A DNA stretch of 64,000 bases from Luzula sylvatica. Lineage: Eukaryota; Streptophyta; Magnoliopsida; Poales; Juncaceae. Made by a program: the position numbers and the translations under genes. The notes under the pieces are model-generated. The model was not told the origin of the DNA. It worked only from the letters and a program-made list of their open reading frames with translations, and did no database searches. Position 1 is the first letter of the stretch. Every line of letters begins with the position of its first letter. Of the stretch, positions 46,901-57,667 are shown piece after piece. The stretch is taken from contig OX326961.1 of NCBI GenBank assembly GCA_946800325.1, forward strand, positions 1,466,655 to 1,530,654. The letters are read 5' to 3'.

Positions 46901-49063
46901 TAAAACCTTGCTTGTGCTCAATATGATATTTTTCATTTCATACGTATATTTTTATTATTTAATTATTTAAATGTAACATATATGAGACTAGAGCTTTATT
47001 TTAATTTTTTATCGTGAGAGCAATAACTATTAAAGGAAGGGAATACACGAAATTATTATTCGGATAGCTTCGAATGGCAGTACATGGAAGTAACTAAAAA
47101 TTAAGATTTAAGGGTATACCCTTATAAGAATACTCCAAATAAATATGTGAAATTTCAAATAGTTGAAAGTTTAAAATGAACCAAAAACAAATAGAGGGAC
47201 CCAATTGAATTAATTAAATAGTTAAGAAATTTTGGACTTTTATCTAATTATTATTGGGTGACTGATTAATAACCTTATTCATATTTCTGTATTGATAACC
47301 TAAAAAAAAAATTAAAAAAAGTAATAATTGTGTATTGTTTTTCAAATAGCATTGTTATCAAAGTATTTATTGGATCGTTTAGATGACCATATTCGAAATT
47401 CCATGAAAAAAATTAACATTCTGCAAGTCATGATTCCGAAAATACAATTTAAATTTTAATGTTTGGATCCACGAAACAAAAACTACTACAACTACAATTT
47501 GTACGCTCGGAATGATGTAATTCAATTATGAAATTGAAAATTTATATATATCAAAATTTTCAAATAAATTGCACTGTTGACTTTATTTATCATCAATTTA
47601 TAATTTAACCATGAAACTAATAATCATCCGAAAATAATATCGTACAAAATATTAATCCCCACATGACAATCACACAAAAATAAACATAAAACAAAACTCC
47701 TACATAAATAATCCATCTCATGAATTATATTTATCACCTATTGTGAATTATCAATTCGATCATTTTGAAAATTAGAATATAACATCAATATGTTTATGTG
47801 TTTCTAAATATTGACATGCCGATAAAAAATTCTCTTTGTATATAGTGAATTGACATGAATTAGGATTTTGACTAAAATATTGTAATGTTGTATTATTCTT
47901 GAAGTGTAGAGGTGATCAAAGAAGGATGGAAATAATTTTCTTTTCTCCCGCTTAAAAATTAAGATATCGTAACTAAACTTCTTGTAAAAATAAGTGGAAG
48001 TAGAAACATCGTGAATTTTTGTCTAAAGAATCTCAAATTACAGAATTTTAATCGAATATATCAAACCAAACACACACAAAATAACAAATTATAGTAATTA
48101 GACGTTGCAACTACCACTTTTACTGTTTTACATCAAACCAAACATACCATATATATGAATTTTGAGTAATTCCAAAATTATCATTTCTTGTATTACAAAA
48201 TAACACAAAAATGTTACTTAAAATTTCCCCTTTCTCTTCTTTCCTTTTTAGAATAGGAATATAATTTCATAAGCGATGAATGGATATTAAAACGATTAAC
48301 GAATATAAATATTATTTTCTATATGATCATGAATAATTAATAAACGATTGTTATATCCAAAAACCATAAATCAATTTCCCTACAAAAAAAGAACCATAAA
48401 TAAATACATTGATCATATTTAAAATTACCTCGTGGTACACGAACATAAATAAAATTACCATTAATATAATATAATATAATATTTTTTTTAGCATATAAAA
48501 TGTAAAAAACAAAACAAAAACAGAAATAGATAGATAAGAAAAATATGCAAGTAGTAGATAAACCTTAGCGACTTGAGTCCTAACAGAACAAATTGAGTTT
48601 GTTAACACACCCCTTTCACTTCCTCATTCATCAAAATCTTTGTAGCGAGTCATATTATATATCAATCAATAAAAATTCTAATCAATCGTATTGTATGTAT
48701 TATGTAATTATAATTATTAACTCGTTACACATATTATATAGTTAATAGACGTTACAAATTTGAACGTATACATGTGACCCAAATAGAGTCTTTTCAGTGC
48801 CCAAATAGATTCTTCCCCAGAAGGGGACGCACAACGGCTCCAGCCTCCAGGACCATACTGCATTTATTCACGACCCCAAATAAAACCACACTATGACACT
48901 ATGAGCATGCTTACTTTCAGATATTTTGATGTATGGGTGGTGGATATTTAAATACATTATTACTTATTTGTGCAATACATTGGGTTTTTGATAGATTCCA
49001 AATTATTTGCAAATCAATTCTTGGGGTCCCAGTCTCGTAAAGTCGAAATGAATATGTGATAAG
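43869..49063. other. AT-rich intergenic DNA
   Basis: A (TA)n run extends to 43921. The rest is AT-rich with no gene or clear repeat. At 46270-46430 TTAATTGACA/TCAATTAAACG words form several nested inverted repeats. The minus-strand frame 48351-48608 is hydrophobic only because it is T/A-rich. Confidence 0.35.
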
Positions 49064-49752
49064 TAGAGGTGGCAATCGGACGGGTCGGGTCGGGTCGGGT
49101 TCGGATCGGATTATTTCGGATTCGGATCGTTTCGATTTGCGGGTTATTCGGGTCGTTCGGGTCGCGAGTCGTTCGGGTGCGGGTCGTTTCGATTTTCGGA
49201 TCATTCGGTTTCGGATCATTTCGGTTTTCGGATCATTCGAGTTCGAGTCGTTTCGGTTTTCGGGTCATTCGAGTTCGGGTCGTTTCGGTTTTCGGGTCAT
49301 TCGGTTCCGGGTCGTTTCGGGTTTCGGGTCATTCGGGTCTTGGCTAGTTTGATTTTCGGGTCATTCGGATTTCGCAAAATTTGATTTCGAATCATTCGAT
49401 TTTTCAAAAATTTAGTTTTCGGGTAATTCGAGATTTATTTTATTGATTCCAAGATATTTTAGCAATATTATATTGATTTTAACAATAATATTTTAATTTT
49501 CGGGTCATTCGGGTCATGAGTTTCGGGTCATTCGGATTTCGGGTTAGTTCGGGTTTCGGGTCGTTCGGGTTTCGGATCATTCGGTTTCGGGTCGATTTCG
49601 GTTTCGGGTCATTCGGTTTCGGATCAATTTCGGATTCGGATCATTTGGTTTCGGATTCGGGTCATTCGGTTTCGGGTTCGGGTCGTTAACTTTTCAACAT
49701 TTTCGGATCGGGTTCGGGTTCGGACGGGTCGGGTCAGATTTTGCCAGCTCTA
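49064..49752. mobile_element. TIR element filled with a TCGGGT minisatellite
   Basis: The ends TAGAGGTGGCAA and TTGCCAGCTCTA are inverted repeats with one mismatch. They are flanked by an exact 6-bp direct repeat GATAAG (49058-49063 and 49753-49758). Nearly the whole 689-bp interior is a degenerate repeat of TTCGGGTCATTCGG/TTTCGGATCATTCGG. Ends of this type occur in hAT-related plant families, but a 6-bp duplication is shorter than the usual 8. The ORFs at 49056-49352 and 48917-49219 are repeat readings. Confidence 0.7.
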
Positions 49753-49977
49753 GATAAGGGTCTCCAAATATGAACATTTTTATAATTTTGTGAATCCTGA
49801 CAGTTATATAATTTAATAACTATCCATGTATTTGGGGGATATTGATATACATGTATATCACTATTCATGTATTTGATAATTCATTTGAGTTGTTTGATTT
49901 GTTGTATTTTGAAATCATGTATATCAAATCTCTTGTTTGATTCTTTGGTACAAAATGCAGGATTTGAATATTTGAAT

Positions 49978-50510
49978 ATCATATTATATTATATTTATAT
50001 TATTTTATTGTATAATATAATATTGTATTATATTATAATATTATATAATATTATATTACTTCAATTCTTATTATATAATATTATATGTATGTCATTTAAT
50101 TCTTATTATATAATATAATGTAATGTAATATTATATTACTTTAATTAATTTATATTACATTATATTATATTATATTATATTATATTATATTGTTTTATAT
50201 TATATTATATATATTTTATGATGTTATCTGATGTTATATTATATATCATTATATTATATTATATTATATTATACTATATTATACTATATTATACTATATT
50301 ATATTATATTGTTTTATATTATTTTATATTATATTGGTTTATATTATATTATATTATATTATATTATATAATATATTCTATTTTATTCTATTGTTTTATA
50401 TTATATTATATTATATTATATATTGTTTTAAATTTTATTATATTACATTATAGAGTAGTACATAATATATTATTATTGTTGTTTAATATAATATAATATA
50501 AATATAATAT
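49978..50510. repeat. (ATATT)n-type AT satellite block
   Basis: Over 500 bp made almost only of TATAT/TATTA words with interspersed TGTTTTATAT and TACTATAT. Inverted copies of CTATCCATGTATTTG lie outside it at 49820-49834 and 50554-50568. The ORFs 49867-50118 and 50218-50496 are compositional artefacts. Confidence 0.85.
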
Positions 50511-50569
50511 AATTATTATTCATGAATATAATTTGAAGAAATAATATTATAATCAAATACATGGATAGC

Positions 50570-51860
50570 TATATCCATGTATTTGAAATACCAATTTTTT
50601 AGTGGGAGTACAAAATACATGGACAAGAAAATATATCTCATCTAATTCCTCAAATCAAACAAGAGATTTTAGACTTATTTCCGGATATTGAAATCCTATC
50701 ACATCTAATCACTCAAATCAAACATGCCCTATGTGCTAGCAAGTTTTGAGGTTTTCAAGAAAACTTATAAATATGCCCATCAATATATGTGGTTCATTAA
50801 AAAAATTTAGTAATTCACACTAAATCAAAATTAATATTGATTATCGTAACAATCAACTTGTCTATGTGCCATCTACCGACCATTGAAGTGTTAAAATCAA
50901 ATTGTAGCATGTGTGTTGTGTGTGTGGCATTTCATTTCGAACATTTCGTAATAACTTCCCCCAACATTGAAACTCATTCCTTTATTACTTTATGATTAAG
51001 ACATGCAATACTTCTTGCTTTTTGAGATGGAATCGTCGGCTCGGGTCGAGATCAAACTTCAAAGTCCCCCCTCTCCTCCTCTGACCCTTCAAAGAGGCAA
51101 AGTAAGAGTCGTGAAGGGGAGAAGTTCTTTCGATATCTCATAATTGTTAGGTACTATTCATTTGATTGGACATGAATATGTATTGTTTTGTGGACATTTC
51201 AATTCCATGTCTGGTTTAAAAATCCTTTATCGAGATGACAATATATTTTTAAACTATAATATATTTTATCGAATTGCAATGTATTGTTTCTTATGATTTC
51301 TAAAATATAATTTTTAGATGTATTATATAACATTTCTTAGTTGTTCGTTATACACTTTTACATGTACGCTATATTTTTTTACGTAAAATATATGCTTGTT
51401 TTATATTTTAAGAAATATAAATTTATAGATGTACGGTATGCATTTTAGATGTCTGGTGTACTTTTTTTTAGATGTGTCAAACACTTCTAAGATGATTGAT
51501 ATATATTTTTGAATTATGATTTTTATAAATGTATGATATATTTTCTTGAATAAAAATATGTGTTTTTTCATGACTGTTATATTTTCTTATCATAAGTATA
51601 CTTTTCTGAATATATATATATAAGAAATTTATAACTAATTACATTGGAACAATGTGCCCCCCAAGGATATAGTGATATACTTCTATGAAATTATTTTTCG
51701 AGTAATAAATATGGAGACCAAGATATGCATAATATTGCAAAGAGTTAATTAAAGCCTAATTTTTATCTAAGATTCTGGTCATTGAAGAATAATTTATAAT
51801 TTTGTAATCTTGAAGATTTTAATTATAAAAAAATATTTCTCACAAAATGCAGCCCGACAC
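50570..51860. other. Intergenic DNA, upstream side of the sulfate transporter
   Basis: At 50690-50724 CTCAAATCAAACATGCCC resembles the right terminus of the PIF element that ends at 53121, but no left end matches it. A slightly GC-richer patch at 51025-51125 (TCGGCTCGGGTCGAGATC) has no coding frame. Nothing else seen. Confidence 0.35.
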
Positions 51861-51863
51861 TAA

Positions 51864-53121
51864 GGGCATGTTTGTTTTGCAGTAACTCAGTCAGATTGTA
51901 AGTCGAACTACTGCATTAATCTATTTTTTGTTGTTTGGTTTGATGTAATTTGTCAAACTACTGCAAGTCGACTTACATTGTCTCTCTCTTTTCCTGCAAC
52001 TCAACCTCCCCTCAAATTTACATGAAATGGAGATACATCACAACATAACCTCTCCTTAAATAGGGATTATATTTTCATTATGTTAATTTAAAAAATTAAT
52101 CAAGCACAATAATCTGAATAAATAAATAAACACTGGCCACAATAATCTAAATAAATAAATAAACACAAATCTACGTCAAGAAATTATTACATTTAAATAT
52201 AAGTATAAATTATATTTTCTTTGTGTTAATATAAGAATATAATTAATCACCATAATCTCAAAATAACTAAAATTATTTTAAATATTGATTTTATATATTA
52301 TTTTAAAATATTTCTAATTATTTTGTCATTTTCTTAATATTTATAAATATGAATTATATTTTAAATATTTGCGTTTTCTAATAATTAATAATGAACTGTA
52401 ACGCTAGACTCATAGACTAATAATTAATATTTGCATTTTCTAATAATTAATATTATAAATTATTTTAAAACATTACTAGTATTTCAGAATATTAAAACAT
52501 GACGTATACAAAATTAATATTTATATATCTCATTTAAATTATTGTGTTTGATTAATTTTTTAGTTATCAAATGAAAATATGATCCATACTTATACTTGAA
52601 CATAATAATTTTTATGTCAAAATTATTTTCTTAGAAAAATATGATTATTCTCGATATAAAATACTTATAATTTTAATTTATTAAGATATGATAAAAAAAT
52701 TACGATTTTTATTTTGATGTTTTTTTTTTCAAAGAATATAGATTTTAGATATACATATACATGGATGCAATATGGGTATGTATATGGATGCAATATGGGT
52801 TAATATATCAAGGAAAAAATCAATTTCTACATCTCTGAGGGTCATATTTCAAATTTTCAAACTTTTTGGTCTATTGTAGTAAATCTGAAACATATTGTGT
52901 CTTCTTATAATATTTTGCCCAAAATTATTTGCAAATTTTAGTAGATATAAATCTTGAAATTCATAATTCAATTACATCAGCCCAAACATAAAAACTATAA
53001 ATCCAGTAGTTTCACTTTCGCGAATGCAAACATTTAAATTTGAAGTGCATTTCCGGGAAGTCGATTTGCGGAAAGTTAATTTAGTTCAGGTAATTTCTAA
53101 CACGGTCACCCAAACATGCCC
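51864..53121. mobile_element. PIF/Harbinger-type element in the transporter's upstream region
   Basis: The ends GGGCATGTTTG (51864) and CAAACATGCCC (to 53121) are an exact 11-bp inverted repeat flanked by TAA on both sides (51861-51863, 53122-53124). The 3-bp TWA site is diagnostic of PIF/Harbinger. The 1258-bp interior is AT-rich with no transposase. It ends 378 bp before the SULTR start codon. Confidence 0.82.
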
Positions 53122-53240
53122 TAATTGTAATCTAGATTTGGGACTTTCCAAGATCTTTCAAAAAATGGAAATTGGATGGTTAATTATCAAAATATTTATT
53201 TCCTAAAATGTACAATCTAATATTAAAGAGTTTTATTTCT

Positions 53241-53271
<31 letters not shown>

Positions 53272-53431
53272 GCGTATTATTTCACAGAAGATAAGATGCG
53301 CCTATTCATCACTCCAAACTTTATCCCCGAAAACCGCCTTGTTCCAAACACTGTCATTCTTAGTTATTTGGGTTGCACGGTTGCACCCCATATGGAATGC
53401 CACGTATCCACTCTCTCTCTCTCTCCTCTCT

Positions 53432-53443
53432 CTCTCTATATAT
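53432..53443 (+). promoter_or_regulatory. Probable TATA box of the SULTR gene
   Basis: CTATATATACC lies ~57 bp before the start codon, followed by a short CT-rich leader (53473-53493), giving a 5' UTR of about 30 bases. Core promoters with CT tracts are usual in plants. Confidence 0.5.
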
Positions 53444-53499
53444 ACCTTCACACCCCTTCCCCTCCTACCCTTCTCTCTCTCTCTCTCTCTCTCTGAACA

Positions 53500-56400
53500 A
53501 TGGGTACTGTCTCAAATCAGAGGGTGAACTTATCGACCAATACAACCTTCGGAGAAGAAATTAAATCCAGATTAAGCGAAACGTTTTTTCCTGATAATCC
53601 ATTTGGAGGTTTTCGCGATCTTTCGCCAGGCAAACGAGTCTGGTATGGACTAAAATACTACGTACCGATACTTGAATGGGGACCCAAATACACTCTTTCA
53701 TGCTTCCGACACGATCTTCTCGCCGGTCTGACAATCGCCAGTCTGGCTATTCCTCAAGGCATTAGTTATGCAAAACTCGCGGGTCTTCCTCCAATTATCG
53801 GTTTATGTAAGGACTAAAGGAGAAAATTAATTACATATTATTAGTATAGGGACAATAAAGTGTTTTGTGAATATAACTTTTCTCCAACTTTTGTTTTTCT
53901 TGGCTAAATTTGTAATAAATAATCGTCTGTTTTTAAGGGATATACATTCGTTTTTGGTTGGTTTTACTATATTTGGAGTTTTGATATACATGCACGACCA
54001 CAAGTATTTTTAACACAATTTATAGAAATACTCTTGATATAAAAATTAACTTAATTGTAAAGTATACTACTAACAAAAAACTAATTGAATCCAAATCAAT
54101 ATTTTTAAAGTTTCTAGTTAATTTACTTCTTTTTTTTTTAAACAGATTCGAGCTTCGTGCCTCCGTTGATTTATGCGGTTTTTGGTAGTTCGAGATATTT
54201 AGCGGTCGGTACCGTCGCGGCGTCCTCCTTGCTTCTTGCTTCCATAGTCCAAAATGACGTCACGTACGCGGATAATCCTGAATTATACGTCAGTATTTTC
54301 TTTACTGCCGCGTTTTTCACCGGTGTCATGCAATCAGCATTAGGATTTCTCAGGTGATAAAATAAATTGAGTTTCGCATGTACTTCTAAGAAACTTCAAA
54401 TATATCAAGTATACCCCTTTTAATGCGAAATATCATGAATATCCCCAACAAAATTTAAGACTATCATCGAACTTTCCTATTTTTTTTCTAAAAAAAGGGT
54501 TCATAATTGTTTTGGCACCCTTGGAACAAATAAATAAAGGCACATGATATTTCTTAATTTTGTAGGATTATACATGATTGGTTTTTAGATTTTATAGGGA
54601 TAAAATGAAATTTGGGATTTTACAAGGGTATATTTGATTTTAACAGTATTTATTTACTTACTAATTACGGGGTTATACATGTAGGTTAGGGATATTGGTG
54701 GATTTTTTGTCTAGGTCCACAATAACAGGATTTATGGGTGGAACGGCCATAATAATAATTTTGCAACAATTGAAGGGTCTACTTGGTTTGAAGCATTTCA
54801 CTACTAAAACAGATCTCATCTCTGTTCTACATTCAATCTTCTTCTACAGACACGAGGTAAATTTTAATCTTAGTTTTAACTTAAAACCAAATAACAGAAA
54901 TTGACAAAATTGACAAAATGGACAAAAGGATAATTAATTGTACGAGGAAGAAATTTGAATTTGATGTCAATTTGAAACTAAAAACTTCCAGAGTTTACCT
55001 AGTCAACATGTCAAATTTCTCTTGAGTGTAATAAGTTTGTTTTACATTTTCTATTTAATTTCTCCATCAAGAATATAAGTTGCATAAAATCTGAAGAAAA
55101 AATAATAATATATTGTGGGCCTTGATCACTTGAATTTTTAGGAAAAGGCTAATATATTGTGGGCCCAATTAAAGTACCAACTCAATAATTGATTCATGCA
55201 AGCAAGACCAAACAATTTGTAATCTCTTTTCAAATATTGAAAACAATTTTTTTGTTCTAATTTTCAGTGGAGATGGGAAAGTTTTGTGCTGGGCATATTC
55301 TTTCTTTGTTTCTTGCTATTCTCCAGATATTTGGTTAGTGTAATTTAAACTCAAAATCTTTATTTAGTATATTCAAATTTTTATTGTTGTACTCATTGAA
55401 GTTTGTTTAATTTGAAATATGAATTTTCAGAAAGACAAAATGCCAAGGTTGTTTTGGGTATCTGCAATATCTCCTCTAGTTGTGGTTATAACTGGAGGCC
55501 TATTTGCATTTCTTGTCAAAGGAGAAGATCATGGAATTCCAATTGTAATTTGAAATTCAATCAAGTTCTTTTTTTAGTGTACTGAGTTTAACATACATTT
55601 TGATTTCTGAATCAAATAATATATTTTTTTGTGCAGGTCGGCGATTTGAAGAAGGGACTAAATCCAATCTCGATTACGCATTTAACATTTACGAGCCCAC
55701 ATTTAAAAACCGCCTTGAAAGCCGGAATTTTCGCTGGATTTTTAGCTTTAGCAGTAAGAATCCAAATCATCCATGATTGTTCTTTTCAAAAAAAAAAATC
55801 TGAGTCGAATTCAATTTAAGACTTCGTTTAAATTCAATTTAGGAAGGAATTGCCGTGGGACGAAGTTTAGCAATGTTGAAAAATGAACAAACCGATGGAA
55901 ATAAAGAAATGGTCGCGTATGGTTTAATGAATATTATTGGCTCTTTCACTTCGTGTTATCTCACTACAGGTTAGGTTATAACTTGTTTCGCCAGTGCCCC
56001 TACAAAAAATCATAATATTATTGACTGTTTCTAATCACGTATATAATTTCGATACATTTCAGGTCCGTTTTCGAAATCGGCAGTGAATTTTCACGCAGGG
56101 TGCAAAACGCAAATGTCCAACGTTTTCATGTCAATATGCATGATGTTGGTTTTGCTATTTTTGGCGCCGTTATTCAAATACACGCCATTGGTCGGATTAT
56201 CAGCGATAATTATAGTCGCCATGATCGGTCTCATCGAATTTCATGAATTCAAGCGATTATTCAAAGTCGATAAGTTTGATTTTTTCATTTGTATGGCCGC
56301 TTTTGTTGGCGTCGTCATGTTCACCATGGTCATCGGTCTCTCCGCTTCGGTACAAATTATTTTCTTTCCATGATTTTTTAGGGTTTATGTGTATTGTAAC

Positions 56401-57204
56401 ATAATGGGTTTTATTGTTTTGATAGGTTGGTTTATCATTAATTAGAGCGTTATTATATGTGGCGAGACCGATTACATGTAAACTCGGAAACATAGCGGGT
56501 ACGGATATGTACCGAGATGTGAAACAATATCCAGATGCATTAAATGTGCCGAATATTCTCGTCTTGCATTTGGGTTCTCCTATTTACTTCGCTAATGCTA
56601 GTTATTTAAGAGAAAGGTATTGTCTATTATGATTAAAATTTAATTTAGCTTTTATTTTTATTCAATATTTTTTGGATTAATTATTTTTATTTAATATTTT
56701 TTGGATCAATTTGCACAATTTATTTTGAATTTTTGTAGGATTTCTAGATGGGTGGCCGATGAAAAGAGTGTTAACAAAGATGCTTATGATTTGCAATATG
56801 TAATTCTCGAAATTGGAGGTATGTTTACATTATGGCCCCTTAAAATAAGTTTATTTCTTATTTAACTTCTAATAGTATGTATAATTTGAAAATTTTCATC
56901 TTTTATTTAGGGGTGACTTCAATTGACAATACTGGAATTGGGATGCTATTTGAAGTTCACAGAAATCTCGAAAGAGAAGGAATCAAGGTAGATGATTTTT
57001 TGCATTTAGTCCTTGGATAAATTAAAATTGATAAATTGCTCGCTTTTTTATTTGTAGATTGTGATAACAAACCCAAGACTAGAGGTGGCTGAAAAATTGG
57101 TTAAATCGGAATTTATCGAAAAAATTGGGGAAGGATGGGCTTTTATTTCAATTAAGGATGCCATTAATGCATGCCAATTTGCTCTTCACGAGTCGAGAAT
57201 ATAA
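53500..57204 (+). CDS. SULTR3;5: Group 3 sulfate transporter (SULTR3;5-like)
   Basis: Twelve exons: 53500-53806, 54146-54353, 54685-54856, 55268-55333, 55431-55544, 55637-55753, 55843-55969, 56063-56349, 56426-56616, 56739-56818, 56911-56987, 57058-57204. All have GT/AG borders and consistent phases. The protein has 630 residues, against ~640-660 for the family. It is an SLC26/SulP anion transporter with about ten to twelve membrane segments. Signature blocks include LAGLTIASLAIPQGISYAKL, PPIIGLYSSFVPPLIYAVFG, STITGFMGGTAIIIILQQLK, EGIAVGRSLAMLKNEQTDGN and GSFTSCYLTTGPFSKSAVNF. A cytosolic STAS domain occupies residues ~495-630 with the conserved VTSIDNTGI loop. The AVGTVAASSLLLA stretch (group 3 otherwise has AVGPVSIASL) points to the SULTR3;5 branch. 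Arabidopsis SULTR3;5 assists SULTR2;1 in root-to-shoot sulfate movement; other group 3 members sit in the plastid envelope. It is tail-to-tail with the PPR gene. The branch assignment is from memory. Confidence 0.94.
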
Positions 57205-57667
57205 AACATAAATGATATTTTACTATTTTTTGAGGTGTTAATTATAAAGTTTAGACCGCAGAGCTAATTTGACCTTAGTAAATCCCCAAGGAATTTACAA
57301 TGATAAATTCGAAACAAAATGATGAAAATCATAATTCAAGAATAGATTTGATTTTTAATTGCGTTGTGCTTTTGTATTGTTGTACTTCTAGTTTTGATTA
57401 TTAAGATCATAATTGCTAAAAATTATGTAAATATCTCTTTACTTAGGGTTCGTCAAACAAAAATACCAATGTTGGAACCATAAAAAGAAAAAGTCTATTT
57501 TTATGTAGCTATTATAAGGAAAAACGAATTCAAGATTATTAAATTGCTATATACTTGAAAAATTAAGGTATCGAAACATACATGGTACTAACCAAAATAT
57601 ACATTTCATATCTTTCCGTCGCGAAAAAAAATCCTTATCAAAATCTCTCACAAGAAAAAATCTTCAA
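57205..57667. other. Convergent intergenic region (3' ends of SULTR and PPR genes)
   Basis: A 463-bp AT-rich gap serving as 3' flank for both genes. AATAAA-like words are scattered on both strands. No other feature. Confidence 0.6.

Noticed and set aside
47340..48150. Possible PIF element ending at AACCAAACATACC
   Set aside because: No matching left end or 3-bp target duplication could be found.
49867..50496. Hydrophobic Ile/Leu/Tyr-only ORFs resembling membrane peptides
   Set aside because: Pure consequence of the ATATT repeat; no complexity.
53024..53206. 60-codon plus-strand ORF upstream of the transporter
   Set aside because: It spans the right end of the PIF element and has no recognisable feature.
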